Positions 1 to 9,541 are shown, counted from the stretch's first letter. The stretch is 64,000 bases of DNA from Pseudoxanthomonas sp. (GCF_002863005.1 NZ_PKDG01000008.1:165042-229041), one strand, 5' to 3'. Made by a program: numbers and translations. Notes: a model not told the origin generated them from the letters alone.

Positions 1-36
1 GGCGTGGTGGAATTGCGCGGGCGCATCGCCGGCTGA
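1..36 (+). CDS. 3' end of an unidentified gene (partial)
   Basis: The first 36 bases read in frame 1 as a short tail ([11 protein letters not shown]) ending in TGA, 77 bp before mscL. Only eleven residues are visible, so no function can be given. It could also be chance reading, although codon use fits the high-GC coding pattern of the neighbours. Confidence 0.3.
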   Translation, partial: GVVELRGRIAG

Positions 37-113
37 TCCTGCCTTGCACAGTCGACGCCCGGGGTTATAGTCCATCGCAGTGGCGTGTCGGCGCCGTTCC
101 AGGAGATGACGCA

Positions 114-518
114 ATGGGCATGATCAGCGAGTTCAAGGAATTCATCGCGCGCGGCAACGTGGTCGACCTGGCCGTCGGCGTGGTGATCGGCGCGGCCTTC
201 GGCAAGATCGTCACCACCCTGGTCGACAAGATCATCATGCCGCCCATCGGCTACCTGATCGGTGGCGTCGACTTCTCGAAGTGGGCGTGGACGCTGAAGG
301 AAGCCACCGTCGACGCCGCGGGCAAGGAAGTGCCCGCGATCGTGGTCGGCATCGGCGAGTTCCTGAACACGGTCATCCAGTTCGTCATCGTCGCGTTCGC
401 GATCTTCCTGCTGGTCAAGGCGGTCAACCGCCTGCACCGCAAGCCCGAGGCCGCGCCCGCAGCGCCGCCCGAGGACGTGCTGCTGCTGCGCGAGATCCGC
501 GACGCGCTGAAGAAATAA
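114..518 (+). CDS. mscL: Large-conductance mechanosensitive channel MscL
   Basis: MscL forms a homopentameric inner-membrane channel that opens under extreme membrane tension and releases solutes during hypo-osmotic shock. The 134-residue product has the family's usual length. The N-terminal amphipathic helix (about residues 1-14, [18 protein letters not shown]) is followed by TM1 at about 16-45, a periplasmic loop with the GGVDFS segment, TM2 at about 76-105 and a charged cytoplasmic helix ending [10 protein letters not shown]. An AGGAGAT ribosome-binding site sits just before the ATG. A hairpin terminator follows the gene, so it is probably monocistronic. Confidence 0.97.
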   Translation: MGMISEFKEFIARGNVVDLAVGVVIGAAFGKIVTTLVDKIIMPPIGYLIGGVDFSKWAWTLKEATVDAAGKEVPAIVVGIGEFLNTVIQFVIVAFAIFLLVKAVNRLHRKPEAAPAAPPEDVLLLREIRDALKK

Positions 519-563
519 CGAACGCGGCGTTCCGGATCGGCAACGCCGTCGACGGAAACACGG

Positions 564-598
564 GGCCACGGGCTGCTAAGCTCGTGGCCTTCGTTTTT
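564..598 (+). terminator. Rho-independent terminator after mscL
   Basis: GGCCACG (564-570) pairs with CGTGGCC (583-589) and is followed by a T-rich tail (TTCGTTTTT). It lies 46 bp after the mscL stop and only 13 bp before the next start codon, so the peptidase gene needs a promoter within or just after this hairpin, or relies on read-through. Confidence 0.65.
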
Positions 599-610
599 CC
601 GGGACTTTCC

Positions 611-1999
611 ATGCGCCTTGCTCCGCTGCTGCTCGCCCTGGCCGTCACCGCTCCCGCTTTCGCCGCGTCGCGCGAAACCCGCATCCCCGACGCCGCCCTC
701 GCCACCGCGGCGCAGCTGCGCGAACAGGCGCTCGCCGACCGCACCGGTTGGAACGTCGTCGAATCGCTGACGACGGAGGTGGGCCCGCGCCTGGCCGGCA
801 GCGAGGCCGATGCGAAAGCCGTGGCGTGGGCACAGGCGAAGTTCAAGACGCTCGGCTTCGACAAGGTGTGGATCGAACCGGTGACGTTTCCGAAGTGGGT
901 GCGTCGCAGCGAGCGGGCCGCCGTACTCGGTGGACACGCGCAACCGCTGACGGTCACCGCACTCGGTGGCAGCCCGAAGGGCACGGTGGAGGCGGAGATC
1001 GTCCGCTTCACCGACCTGGCTGCGCTGGAAGCGGCGCCCGCGGGATCCCTGGCCGGGAAGATCGCGTTCGTCGATTACCAGATGACCGCCGCGCGCGATG
1101 GCAGCGACTACCGCAACGGCGGCGCGATCCGCTCGAAGGGCCCGTCGGCCGCGATCCGCAAGGGCGCGATCGCGTTCCTGATGCGCTCGGCCGGCACGGA
1201 TAACCATCGCGTCGCGCATACCGGCATCACCCGGTTCGACGAAGGCCTGACGCCGGTGCCGTCGGCATCGCTGACCATCCCGGATGCCGACCAGTTGGCG
1301 CGCCTGCTGCAACGCGGTCCGGTGCGCGTGTCGCTCGCGCTGGATTGCGGCTGGGACGGTGAGTACACCTCGCACAACGTGATCGGCGAGATCACCGGGC
1401 GCAGCCTGCCGAAGGAGGTCGTGGTGATTGGCGGCCACCTGGACTCGTGGGACCTCGGCACCGGCGCGATCGACGATGGCGCCGGCATCGCCATCACGAT
1501 GGCCGCCGGCCACCTGATCGGCCAGCTGAAGCAGGCGCCGAAGCGCACGATCCGCGTGATCGCCTTCGCCAACGAGGAGCAGGGCCTGTACGGCGGCAAG
1601 GCGTATGCGGAGAAGCATCTGGGCGACATCACGCGCCACCAGATCGGTGCGGAGAGCGATTTCGGCGCCGGTCGCATCTATGCGTTCAACACCGGCGCGC
1701 CGGACCACGCGCGCAAGGCCACCGAGCAGATCGCGCAGGCGCTGGCGCCGCTGGGCATCGAGTACGCGCCCGGCAAGGGCAGCGCGGGCCCGGACATCAG
1801 CCCGTTCGCGGCAAAGGGCATGGCGTGGGCGTGGCTGGCGCAGGACGGCAGCGACTATTTCGATCTGCACCACAACGCAGACGACACGCTCGACAAGATC
1901 GACCCGGCCGCGCTGGCGCAGAACGTGGCGGCTTACACGGTGTTCGCCTACCTGGCGGCGGACGCCGAGGGCGACTTCGGCAGCCAGCTCAAAGAGTGA
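611..1999 (+). CDS. Secreted M28-family zinc peptidase
   Basis: A predicted aminopeptidase or carboxypeptidase of family M28 (glutamate carboxypeptidase / aminopeptidase Y type), exported to the periplasm or outside. It has 462 residues. Residues 1-19 form a signal peptide ending AFAAS. A PA-like insert lies around 110-260 and the catalytic M28 domain from about 265. Visible metal-site elements are GGHLDSWD (H276, D278), the IDDGAG aspartate, the NEEQG glutamate pair (about 322-323), D350 and the DLHHNADDT histidines (about 420-421). The reading frame is open upstream, but the ATG at 611 starts the signal peptide and is preferred. The substrate is unknown. Confidence 0.9.
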   Translation: MRLAPLLLALAVTAPAFAASRETRIPDAALATAAQLREQALADRTGWNVVESLTTEVGPRLAGSEADAKAVAWAQAKFKTLGFDKVWIEPVTFPKWVRRSERAAVLGGHAQPLTVTALGGSPKGTVEAEIVRFTDLAALEAAPAGSLAGKIAFVDYQMTAARDGSDYRNGGAIRSKGPSAAIRKGAIAFLMRSAGTDNHRVAHTGITRFDEGLTPVPSASLTIPDADQLARLLQRGPVRVSLALDCGWDGEYTSHNVIGEITGRSLPKEVVVIGGHLDSWDLGTGAIDDGAGIAITMAAGHLIGQLKQAPKRTIRVIAFANEEQGLYGGKAYAEKHLGDITRHQIGAESDFGAGRIYAFNTGAPDHARKATEQIAQALAPLGIEYAPGKGSAGPDISPFAAKGMAWAWLAQDGSDYFDLHHNADDTLDKIDPAALAQNVAAYTVFAYLAADAEGDFGSQLKE

Positions 2000-2006
2000 A
2001 AACCGG

Positions 2007-2081
2007 TGTGGGAGCGACGTAAGTCGCGATAGGCAACAGATCGACAGCGATCTTCCCGTCGCGACTTACGTCGCTCCCACA
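2007..2081. repeat. Inverted-repeat (REP-like) element, copy 1
   Basis: Two perfect 23-bp arms, 2007-2029 and 2059-2081, face each other across a 29-bp spacer. The core GGAGCGACGTaAGTCGCGA is shared with the elements at 14408-14468 and 24508-24639. It fills the gap between two converging genes, where the hairpin could end transcription from both sides. Confidence 0.85.
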
Positions 2082-2106
2082 TCCATCTCGCCTTGTATGG
2101 CCAAGC

Positions 2107-2973
2107 TTAACGCTGACGCTGCTTCCACTGCGCCAGGAACACCGTCGTCGCCGCGGCGACATTGAGGCTTTCGACCGCGCCGCTGCCGGGAATCGACAGT
2201 CGCATGTCGCAGGCGTCGGCCAAGCGTGCATCCATGCCCTCACCCTCCGCTCCCATCACGTAGACGAGGCGCTGCGGCAGCTTGGTGGCGAACAGGTCGT
2301 CGCCACCGCGCACGACGGTGGCGGCCAGCGAGAAACCTGCATTGCGCAGCTGGGCGGCGGCGTTGTCCGCCTGTCCCATGCGCACCAGAGGCACCTGCTC
2401 GGCGCCGCCCTCGGCCACGCGTGCGGCCGCGCCGGAGATCGCCAGCGTCGAATCACGCGGCAGCAGGATGCCGGCCACGCCGAAGTGCGCGGCCGAGCGC
2501 AGGATCGCGCCGAAGTTGTGCGGGTTGCCCACGCCATCGAGCCACAACGCGGCGACGGGCTTGCCTTCGGGCAATGCGCGAAGCCAGTCGGACATCGGCA
2601 GCGGCTCGACCTTGCGCACGTCGGCCACGATGCCTTCGTGGTGCGTACTGGCCGCGAGCCGGTCGAGATCGCCTTCTTCCACCACGCGGTAGCCGACCCG
2701 CTGCTTCACGCACCACGCCAGCAACGGCTTCAGGGCCTGGATGCGCGACTCGGTCAGGTAGACCTTGCGGATCGCGTCCGCGCGCCGCGCGAAGACCGCC
2801 TGCACCGCATTGAGGCCGTACAGGCGGAGTTCGTCGCGCGCGCTGCCCGCGGGGCGCTCTTCGCGCGGCGAGGGCGCTTGCGGCGGCCGCGGCGCCGCAT
2901 CGCGCGGCGGCCGCCGCCGATCGGGCGGATTGCCCGGTGGCCGTGGCGGCCGGCTGTTCCAGGGATTACTCAC
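2107..2973 (-). CDS. TrmH/RlmB-type SPOUT RNA methyltransferase
   Basis: An SAM-dependent 2'-O-ribose methyltransferase of rRNA or tRNA with the SPOUT (alpha/beta-knot) fold, 288 residues from a GTG at 2973. The basic, proline-rich N-terminal tail (about 1-45) precedes an L30e-like RNA-binding part (LYGLNAVQAVFARR) and the catalytic domain. SPOUT motif 1 reads NPHNFGAILRSA, motif 2 VMGAEGEGM and motif 3 IPGSGAVESLNVAAAT. The start lies one base after the stop of the upstream symporter gene, so the two are probably co-transcribed. The target nucleotide cannot be read from sequence. RlmB (23S G2251) is the closest well-known relative, but the extra basic tail makes the symbol uncertain. Confidence 0.9.
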   Translation of the reverse strand: MSNPWNSRPPRPPGNPPDRRRPPRDAAPRPPQAPSPREERPAGSARDELRLYGLNAVQAVFARRADAIRKVYLTESRIQALKPLLAWCVKQRVGYRVVEEGDLDRLAASTHHEGIVADVRKVEPLPMSDWLRALPEGKPVAALWLDGVGNPHNFGAILRSAAHFGVAGILLPRDSTLAISGAAARVAEGGAEQVPLVRMGQADNAAAQLRNAGFSLAATVVRGGDDLFATKLPQRLVYVMGAEGEGMDARLADACDMRLSIPGSGAVESLNVAAATTVFLAQWKQRQR

Positions 2974-2974
2974 G

Positions 2975-4474
2975 TCAGGCCTTCGTCTTCCAGAAGTCGG
3001 CGTTGCGGATGCCCAGCGCATCCGGATCGAACGTCGGGTCAACGCCCAGCTTCTTCTGCCGCTCGTAGTCGCGCAGCGCGATCAGCGCCGGCTTCTGCAG
3101 GATCAGGATCGCGATGACGTTCAACCACGCCATCAGGCCGACGCCGATGTCGCCCAGCGTCCAGGCCATCGCGGCGTTGTGGTACGCACCGAAGATCACC
3201 ATGCCCACGATGCCCACGCGCAGCAGCAAGGTTGCCAGCGGATGGGTCTTCTTGGTGCCGGCCAGGTAGGTCAGGTTGGTTTCGGCCATGTAGTAATAGG
3301 CCATGATCGTGGTGAAGGCGAAGAAGAACAGCGCCAGCGCCACGAACCCCGCACCCCAGCCCGGCAGCACCGATTCCACCGCGGCCTGGGTGAACTGCGC
3401 ACCTTCCGAGGGTTGCAGGCCCGGAACGCCGGAGAAGATCTCGACCAGCGTGTCCTTGCCGTTCTCGGTGACGGTCTTGAACGTGTTGTACATGCCCGTC
3501 GACAGCAGCAGGAACGCCGTCGAGGTGCACACCAGCATGGTGTCGAAGTAGATCGCGAAGGCCTGCACGTAGCCCTGCTTGGCCGGGTGCGAGACCTCGG
3601 CGGCCGCGGCGGCGTGCGGGCCGGTGCCCTGGCCGGCTTCGTTGGCGTAGATGCCGCGCTTCACGCCCCAGGCGATCGCCTGGCCGATGATCGCGCCGAA
3701 CGCCGCATGCGCGCCGAACGCGCTGGAGAAGATGTCGGCGAACATCGCCGGCACCTTGCCGGCGTTGGCGATCATCACGATGACCGCCATCAGGATGAAC
3801 GCCAGCGCCATGAACGGCACGACGACTTCGGCGAACGTGGCGATGCGCTTGATGCCGCCGAAGATGATAAGCGCCAGCACCGCCGCCACGCCCACGCCCA
3901 GCCACAGCTTCAGCGCACCCGCACCACCGACGGCGTCGCAGCCACCGGCGCTGCACAGCACGTTGGTGGCACTGTCGGCGATGGCATTGGCCTGCACGCC
4001 CGGCAGCAGGAAGCCGGTGGCGATGACGGTCGCCACGGCGAAGGCGACGGCGTACCACTTCAGGCCCATCGCCTTCTCGATGTAGTAGGCCGGACCGCCG
4101 CGATAGCGTCCCTCGCCATCCTTTTCCTTGTAGATCTGCGCCAGCGTGCATTCGATGTACGACGTGGACGCGCCCAGGAAGCCCATCACCCACATCCAGA
4201 ACACCGCACCGGGGCCGCCGTAGGCGATCGCGGTGGCGACGCCGGCGATGTTGCCGATTCCCATGCGGCCGGCCATCGAAATCGCCAGGGCCTGGAACGA
4301 AGACACGCCCGCATCGGATTTCTGCCCGGTGACGGTCAGGCGGCACATCTCGGCGAAACCGCGGACCTGCATCACGCGGGTGCGTAGGGTGAACCACAGG
4401 CCGGCACCCAGGCACAGCGCGATCAGCGCGTTGCTCCAGATGATGCCGTTCAACCAGTTGAAAAAGGCTTCCAC
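2975..4474 (-). CDS. Sodium/alanine (AGCS family) symporter
   Basis: An inner-membrane cotransporter that takes up alanine or glycine with sodium. The product has 499 residues from a GTG at 4474, with a GGAGA ribosome-binding site about 10 bp upstream. It shows about ten or eleven hydrophobic helices and the family signatures SMAGRMGIGNIAGVATAI and the NEAGQGTGPHAAAAA region. An in-frame ATG further upstream gives an unlikely arginine-rich leader. The gene is followed within one base by the RNA methyltransferase gene, an odd functional pair. Confidence 0.93.
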   Translation of the reverse strand: MEAFFNWLNGIIWSNALIALCLGAGLWFTLRTRVMQVRGFAEMCRLTVTGQKSDAGVSSFQALAISMAGRMGIGNIAGVATAIAYGGPGAVFWMWVMGFLGASTSYIECTLAQIYKEKDGEGRYRGGPAYYIEKAMGLKWYAVAFAVATVIATGFLLPGVQANAIADSATNVLCSAGGCDAVGGAGALKLWLGVGVAAVLALIIFGGIKRIATFAEVVVPFMALAFILMAVIVMIANAGKVPAMFADIFSSAFGAHAAFGAIIGQAIAWGVKRGIYANEAGQGTGPHAAAAAEVSHPAKQGYVQAFAIYFDTMLVCTSTAFLLLSTGMYNTFKTVTENGKDTLVEIFSGVPGLQPSEGAQFTQAAVESVLPGWGAGFVALALFFFAFTTIMAYYYMAETNLTYLAGTKKTHPLATLLLRVGIVGMVIFGAYHNAAMAWTLGDIGVGLMAWLNVIAILILQKPALIALRDYERQKKLGVDPTFDPDALGIRNADFWKTKA

Positions 4475-4518
4475 GGGGATGCGTCTCCGTCGTTCGTGCG
4501 TGCGCTGGGATTCGGGAA

Positions 4519-4537
4519 GGCGGCGCAGGGCGCCGCC
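4519..4537 (-). terminator. GC-rich hairpin after the RND-GNAT operon
   Basis: GGCGGCGC (4519-4526) and GCGCCGCC (4530-4537) form an 8-bp stem with a 3-base loop, in the gap after the acetyltransferase stop (4592). There is no clear T-tract, so termination is only inferred. Confidence 0.35.
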
Positions 4538-4591
4538 GGGTCCCTGCAAGATAACCGCAACACGTGCCGCTGCGCAGTCCCCGCCGGCGCT

Positions 4592-5143
4592 TCAGCCCGG
4601 CCAGACCCGCCCGAACAGCCTCAGGTCGTGCAGTCCGTCCGCCTTCTGGATCGCGGCCCGCCGACAGCCTTCTTCGGCGAAGCCGTTCTTTTCCAGCACC
4701 CGCGCGGAGCCCGGGTTGGTATCCAGCACGTTGGCCTCGATGCGGCGCAGCGACAGCGCAGGCACCACCCAGCCCAGATAGGCCGACACCACGCGCGTCA
4801 TGTGGCCCTGGCCCCAGTGCGCGCGTCCGAGCCAGTAGCCCAGTTCCGCGGCATGACCGCGCTCGCCCGCGTGCGGGCGCACACCGATACCGCCGCGGGC
4901 TTCGCCATCGATCTCGATCGCGAACACCGGATGCCGGAAGTCCACCACATGGCCGGCCAGGAAGGCCTCGCCATCGGCCCGCGTGTACGGATGGGGGAAA
5001 CGCTCGCTCAGGCCACGCGGTACCTGCGGATCGTCGGCGTGGCGCAGCAGGGCATCGAGATCGTCCGGCCGCCATGCACGCAGCAGGAAGCCGTCGCCCG
5101 CGATGTGCACGTCCGCATGCGGGCGCGCGCCGGTGTCAGCCAT
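4592..5143 (-). CDS. GNAT N-acetyltransferase, RimJ/RimL type
   Basis: A 183-residue acetyl-CoA-dependent N-acetyltransferase. The N-terminal FLLRAWRPDDLDALLRHA, the central GYWLGRAHWGQGHMTRVV (acetyl-CoA-binding motif A) and the late ANVLDTNPGSARVLEKNGF are typical of the RimJ/RimL branch. The ATG overlaps the stop of the RND permease gene by 8 bp, which suggests translational coupling. The substrate is unknown. The context suggests a resistance-linked acceptor, but a ribosomal protein or metabolite is equally possible. Confidence 0.88.
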   Translation of the reverse strand: MADTGARPHADVHIAGDGFLLRAWRPDDLDALLRHADDPQVPRGLSERFPHPYTRADGEAFLAGHVVDFRHPVFAIEIDGEARGGIGVRPHAGERGHAAELGYWLGRAHWGQGHMTRVVSAYLGWVVPALSLRRIEANVLDTNPGSARVLEKNGFAEEGCRRAAIQKADGLHDLRLFGRVWPG

Positions 5144-8100
5144 GGCCGCCGACGGAGGGTGTCTCGGCTTCCAGTTTGCTCAGCTCGTGCGCCACCGCTT
5201 CGGGCGAACGCGTGAACGGCGCCAGCAGCGCGTAGAACGCCGGCACCACGTACAGCGAGAGCAGCGTCGAGAACGTCACGCCGAAGATCACCACCACACC
5301 GATGGTGGCGCGGCTGGCCGAGCCCGGCCCGCCTGCCAGTACCAGCGGCACCGCGCCCATGACGGTGGCGACGGACGTCATGAGGATCGGACGCAGGCGC
5401 ACGCGTGCGGATTCGGCGATGGCCTGCGCCACGCTGGCGCCGTCGTCGCGCAGCTGGTTGGCGAATTCCACGATCAGGATGCCGTTCTTCGCCGCCAGGC
5501 CGATCAGCATGACGATGCCGATCTGGCTGAAGAGGTTCAGCGTGCCGCCGGTGACCCACAGGCCGATCAGCGCGCCCAGCACCGCCAGCGGCACGGTCAG
5601 CATGATGATCAGCGGGTGGATGAAGCTCTCGAACTGCGCCGCCAGCACCAGGTAGACGATCAGCAGCGCCAGCGTGAACGTCAGCAGGATGGCGCCGCCG
5701 GCTTCCTGGTACTCGCGCGATTCACCCTTCCAGTCGATCTGTGCGTAGTCCGGCAGCTCCTCCGCCACCGCCTGCCGTGTCCACTCCAGCGCTTCTCCCA
5801 TCGTGTAGCCCGGCGCGAGGCCGGCGCTGATTGTGATCGCGCGCAGGCGGTTGAAGCGGTTGAACGTGCCCGGCTCGGCGATCTCGCTGAGCGTCACCAG
5901 GTTCGACAGAGGAACCAGTGCGCCATCGGTGCCGCGCACGTAGGTATTGGCCAGATCCTCGGTATTGGCGCGGTTCTCCCGACCGGCCTGCAGCATGACG
6001 TCGTATTCCTCGCCGTTGTCCACGTACGTGGTCACCTGGCGCGAACCCATCATCGTTTCCAGCGTGCGGCCGATCTCCTGCACCGGCACGCCCAGATCGG
6101 CGGCGCGGTCGCGGTCGATGTTCACGCGCATCTGCGGGCGCGTTTCCTTGTAATCAGAATCCGGATCCTGGATGCCCGGGTTGGATTCCATCCGCTGCAG
6201 GATGCGGTCGCGCCACTGCGCCAGTTCGGCGTAGTCAGGGCCGCCCAGCACCAGCTGGTAGCGCTGGCCGCGACTGCCGACCAAGCCACCGGCGACGTTC
6301 GCGCGCGCCTGCACGCCCGGCAGCTTCGAAAGTTCCGCGCGCAGGCCGTTGACGACATCGTCCGTCGTCGCCTCGCGCTCGTGCCAGTCCTGCAGGAAGA
6401 CGATGACCTGGCCGGTATGCATGTCCTCGCTGCCGCCGAATCCGCGCGGCACGCGCGAGTTGGCCCGCTCGATCGGCTTGTCGCCGCCGACCTGCCCCAT
6501 CACGATGCGTTCGACCTGCTGCATCTGGTTGACCATGTAGTCGAAGCCGGCGCCTTCCGGCCCATCCACCATCACGAAGAAGCGGCCGCGGTCTTCTGCC
6601 GGCGCGAGCTCGCTGGGCACGCGCAGGCCCAGCACCACCACCGCCACGCCGCACAGCGCCATCGCCAGCAGCACCAGGCCGAGGATACGCTTGCCTCTCA
6701 TCGCGACAAGCCGCTCCACGTGGCGACCGTAGCCATTGCTGACGCGGGTGAGCGTGCGGTTGGTCCACGCATTCAGGCCGCGCGGCTCGGTGTGGGGCCG
6801 AACCAGCTTGGACGACATCATCGGCGTGAGCGTCAGCGCGACGAAAGCGGAAATCGCCACCGCCGCCGCCAGCGCCACCGACAGCTCGCGGAACAGGCGG
6901 CCGGTGTTCCCCTCCATGAAGCCCACCGGCAGGAACACGGCCACCAGCACCGCGGTGGTCGCGATGACCGCGAACGCAACCTGCGCCGTGCCGCGTCGTG
7001 CGGCGACCAGCGCAGGCTCGCCCAGGTCGGCGCGCCGCTGCACGTTCTCCAGCACCACGATGGCGTCGTCCACCACCAGGCCGATGCAGAGCACCAGCGC
7101 GAGCAGGGTCAGCAGATTGATCGAGAAACCGAACGCATACAGCGCGATGAAGGCGGACACCAGGCAGACCGGCACCGTCACCGCCGGAATCAACGCCGCG
7201 CGCAGGCTGCCGAGGAACAGCCAGATGACCAGGAACACCAGCACCATGGCTTCGCCCAGCGTCCAGTACACGCGCTCGATGGACGCTTCGATGAAGGTGG
7301 TGCTGTCGAAGGCGATGAAGATTTCCGTGCCTTCCGGCAGCGTCTGCTGGATCACCTCGGCTTCGGCACGGGCCGCGCGGGCCACGTCCAGCGCGTTGGC
7401 GGTGGACGTGCGCACGATGCCCAGGCCGACGTTCGGCACCGCATTGCTGCGCAGGTAGGATCGGCGCTCCTCCGCACCCAGCTCGACCTTCGCCACATCA
7501 CCGAGCCGGACGACATAACCGTCCGCGCCCTTGCGCAGGGGCAGCTGCGCAAACTGTTCGGGGCGCTGGTAGCCGCGCTCGACGCGCAGGGTGAAGTCGC
7601 GCGTCTGCGATTCGATGCGGCCGGCCGGCAGTTCGACGTTCTGCGCACGCAGCGCGGTTTCCACGTCACCGGTGGTGACGCCACGCGCGGCCATCGCTTC
7701 GCGATCGAGCCAGATGCGCATCGCATAGCGCTGGCCGCCGCCCAGTTGCACGCGGGCCACGCCATCGAGCGCGGACAGGCGGTCCAGCACGTAGCGGTCG
7801 GCGTAGTCGGTCAGCTCCATCGTGTCCATCACGGTGGAACGCATGTTCAACCAGATGATGACGTCGGCGTCGGCTTCCACCTTGGAGATCTGCGGCGGAT
7901 CGGCCTCCTCCGGCAGGCGGTTCATCACCCGGCTGACGCGGTCTCGCACGTCGTTGGCGGCGGCTTCGATGTCGCGGCTGAGGTTGAACTCGATGGTGAC
8001 GTCGGCACGGCCGTTGCGGCTGCTCGACTGGATGGTCTTGATGCCCTCGATGCCGGACAGGCCGTCCTCGAGGATCTGGGTGATGCGCGTCTCGACCACC

Positions 8101-8270
8101 GCGGCCGACGCACCCGGGTAGTTCACTTCCACCGACACGATCGGCGGATCGATGTTGGGCAGTTCGCGCAGGGTCAGGCGCAGGAACGACATCACGCCCA
8201 GCACGACCAGCAGCAGGCTGACCACCACTGCGAAGACGGGGCGCTTGATCGACAGATCGGAGAGCTTCAT
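5136..8270 (-). CDS. RND multidrug efflux permease (HAE1 family)
   Basis: The proton-driven inner-membrane pump of a tripartite efflux system, 1044 residues, the normal length for AcrB/MexF-like proteins. It starts MKLSDLSIKRPVFAVVVSLL, with the first TM helix and then the first periplasmic porter domain (ELPNIDPPIVSVEVNYPGAS). TM4 carries the proton-relay aspartate pair in GLVVDDAIVVLENVQRR. The second half repeats the fold and ends in TM12. The gene begins 5 bp after the adaptor stop. No outer-membrane channel gene is nearby, so a TolC/OprM-type partner encoded elsewhere is presumed. The exact substrates cannot be told. Confidence 0.95.
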   Translation of the reverse strand: MKLSDLSIKRPVFAVVVSLLLVVLGVMSFLRLTLRELPNIDPPIVSVEVNYPGASAAVVETRITQILEDGLSGIEGIKTIQSSSRNGRADVTIEFNLSRDIEAAANDVRDRVSRVMNRLPEEADPPQISKVEADADVIIWLNMRSTVMDTMELTDYADRYVLDRLSALDGVARVQLGGGQRYAMRIWLDREAMAARGVTTGDVETALRAQNVELPAGRIESQTRDFTLRVERGYQRPEQFAQLPLRKGADGYVVRLGDVAKVELGAEERRSYLRSNAVPNVGLGIVRTSTANALDVARAARAEAEVIQQTLPEGTEIFIAFDSTTFIEASIERVYWTLGEAMVLVFLVIWLFLGSLRAALIPAVTVPVCLVSAFIALYAFGFSINLLTLLALVLCIGLVVDDAIVVLENVQRRADLGEPALVAARRGTAQVAFAVIATTAVLVAVFLPVGFMEGNTGRLFRELSVALAAAVAISAFVALTLTPMMSSKLVRPHTEPRGLNAWTNRTLTRVSNGYGRHVERLVAMRGKRILGLVLLAMALCGVAVVVLGLRVPSELAPAEDRGRFFVMVDGPEGAGFDYMVNQMQQVERIVMGQVGGDKPIERANSRVPRGFGGSEDMHTGQVIVFLQDWHEREATTDDVVNGLRAELSKLPGVQARANVAGGLVGSRGQRYQLVLGGPDYAELAQWRDRILQRMESNPGIQDPDSDYKETRPQMRVNIDRDRAADLGVPVQEIGRTLETMMGSRQVTTYVDNGEEYDVMLQAGRENRANTEDLANTYVRGTDGALVPLSNLVTLSEIAEPGTFNRFNRLRAITISAGLAPGYTMGEALEWTRQAVAEELPDYAQIDWKGESREYQEAGGAILLTFTLALLIVYLVLAAQFESFIHPLIIMLTVPLAVLGALIGLWVTGGTLNLFSQIGIVMLIGLAAKNGILIVEFANQLRDDGASVAQAIAESARVRLRPILMTSVATVMGAVPLVLAGGPGSASRATIGVVVIFGVTFSTLLSLYVVPAFYALLAPFTRSPEAVAHELSKLEAETPSVGGHG

Positions 8271-8275
8271 GGCGC

Positions 8276-9376
8276 TCAGCCCTTGCCGTCGGCGGCGGGC
8301 GCGTCCTGCTTCGGCGGCGCGGCCGGCGTGGCATCGGCCACCTTCACGCCGGGGCGCAGCTTGCCGGTGCCGTCGATGACGATGCGGTCACCCGCGGCGA
8401 CGCCTTTCAGGATCTCGACGCGACCGTCGCGGCGCACGCCAGCGGTGATCGGTGCCTGTTCGACGCTGCCATCCGCCTTGACGCGGTAGACGAACGAGTC
8501 GCGTCCCACCTGCACCACCGCGATCTCGGGAATCACCAGCGCCTGCCGCTCGGGACGGAACAGGCGCACGTCGAGCAGCATGCCGGGACGCAGCCTGCGG
8601 TCCTCATTGGCGAAGACCGCGCGAACGGTGACGGCGCGGGTGGCCGGATCGATGCGCGCGTCGACGGTTTCGACCTGGCCCTCGAACGACACGCCGGGGT
8701 ACGCCGTGGCCGTCGCCGTCACTGCATTGCCCGGTTCGACCGAGGCCAGCGCGGCTTCCGGCAACTGGAAGTCGACGTACATGCGCGAGAGGTCGTCGAG
8801 CGTGGCGATGGTGCTATTGGCCGTGATCAGCGAACCGGGGCTGACCTGGCGGATACCGAGGACGCCGGCAAACGGTGCGCGCACGCTGCGGTCGCTGATG
8901 TCGGCACGCGCCTGGCGCACGCGGGCGGCGGCGGCATCGCGCAGGGCCAGCTGGGTATCGAGTTGCGAGCGCGCGATCAGTTGCTGGTCGGCCAGCTCCT
9001 TCTGCCGGCGATACAGGCGGTCCGCTTCGGCGAAGGTCGCCTCGGACTGCACCAGCGCGGCCTGTGCCGCGTCGCCCTTCAGCGTGACCAGCGTCTGCCC
9101 GGCCTTGACCTGCTGGCCGCTCTCGAAATGCACGTCCTGCACGATCTCGCTGACCTTCGCGGTCAGGGTGACGGATTCGCGCGCTTTCGCCGTGCCGAGT
9201 GCCTGCAGGGTGTCGCTCCAGGCGCCCGATTGCACGACCTGGGTGGTGACCGGGATCGGACGCTCGCCCGCATTGCCCTTGGCCTTCGCCTGTCCGTCCT
9301 CGCCACCACCGCACGCGGCAAGCAGCAGCAGGGGCAGCGCGACCAGCAGGGCGCGGGGAGCGGATCGGTTGAGCAT
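8276..9376 (-). CDS. RND efflux periplasmic adaptor lipoprotein
   Basis: A membrane-fusion (HlyD/AcrA-type) adaptor that links the RND pump to an outer-membrane channel, 366 residues. The start at 9376 is preferred over an in-frame ATG 18 bp upstream because a GGGAAG element precedes it and it leads straight into the signal peptide. The lipobox LLAAC puts the lipidated cysteine at residue 22, followed by glycine. A lipoyl/biotinyl-like half motif (ESGQQVKAGQTLVTL), a helical hairpin (about 95-165) and a beta-barrel domain (DGSVEQAPITAGVRRDG) follow. It is the first gene of the adaptor-permease-acetyltransferase operon. Confidence 0.94.
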   Translation of the reverse strand: MLNRSAPRALLVALPLLLLAACGGGEDGQAKAKGNAGERPIPVTTQVVQSGAWSDTLQALGTAKARESVTLTAKVSEIVQDVHFESGQQVKAGQTLVTLKGDAAQAALVQSEATFAEADRLYRRQKELADQQLIARSQLDTQLALRDAAAARVRQARADISDRSVRAPFAGVLGIRQVSPGSLITANSTIATLDDLSRMYVDFQLPEAALASVEPGNAVTATATAYPGVSFEGQVETVDARIDPATRAVTVRAVFANEDRRLRPGMLLDVRLFRPERQALVIPEIAVVQVGRDSFVYRVKADGSVEQAPITAGVRRDGRVEILKGVAAGDRIVIDGTGKLRPGVKVADATPAAPPKQDAPAADGKG

Positions 9377-9541
9377 GGAACTTCCCGTAATCATCGTTAT
9401 CTACGCAAGTCTACCGGCCCTACGTGACGCGAGGCGCGACAGATGCGGTAGTCGGTGCGGGAAACGCGCCGAAGGGCGGGCGGTGCACACACCCGACCAT
9501 GACCAATGACCCTTGCCGGCCACGGAGGGCCGACGGCCGGG

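Noticed and set aside
251..1873. Minus-strand 540-codon frame opposite the M28 peptidase
   Set aside because: Arg/Ala-rich shadow without motifs; the plus-strand peptidase carries all zinc-ligand motifs.
2007..2081. CRISPR-like repeat
   Set aside because: Only two facing arms per site with unequal spacers; no array of regularly spaced direct repeats anywhere in the window.
4983..8489. Plus-strand open frame of 1168 codons
   Set aside because: It is antisense to the RND permease, full of His/Arg/Gln-rich low-complexity sequence typical of high-GC shadow frames, and has no domain.
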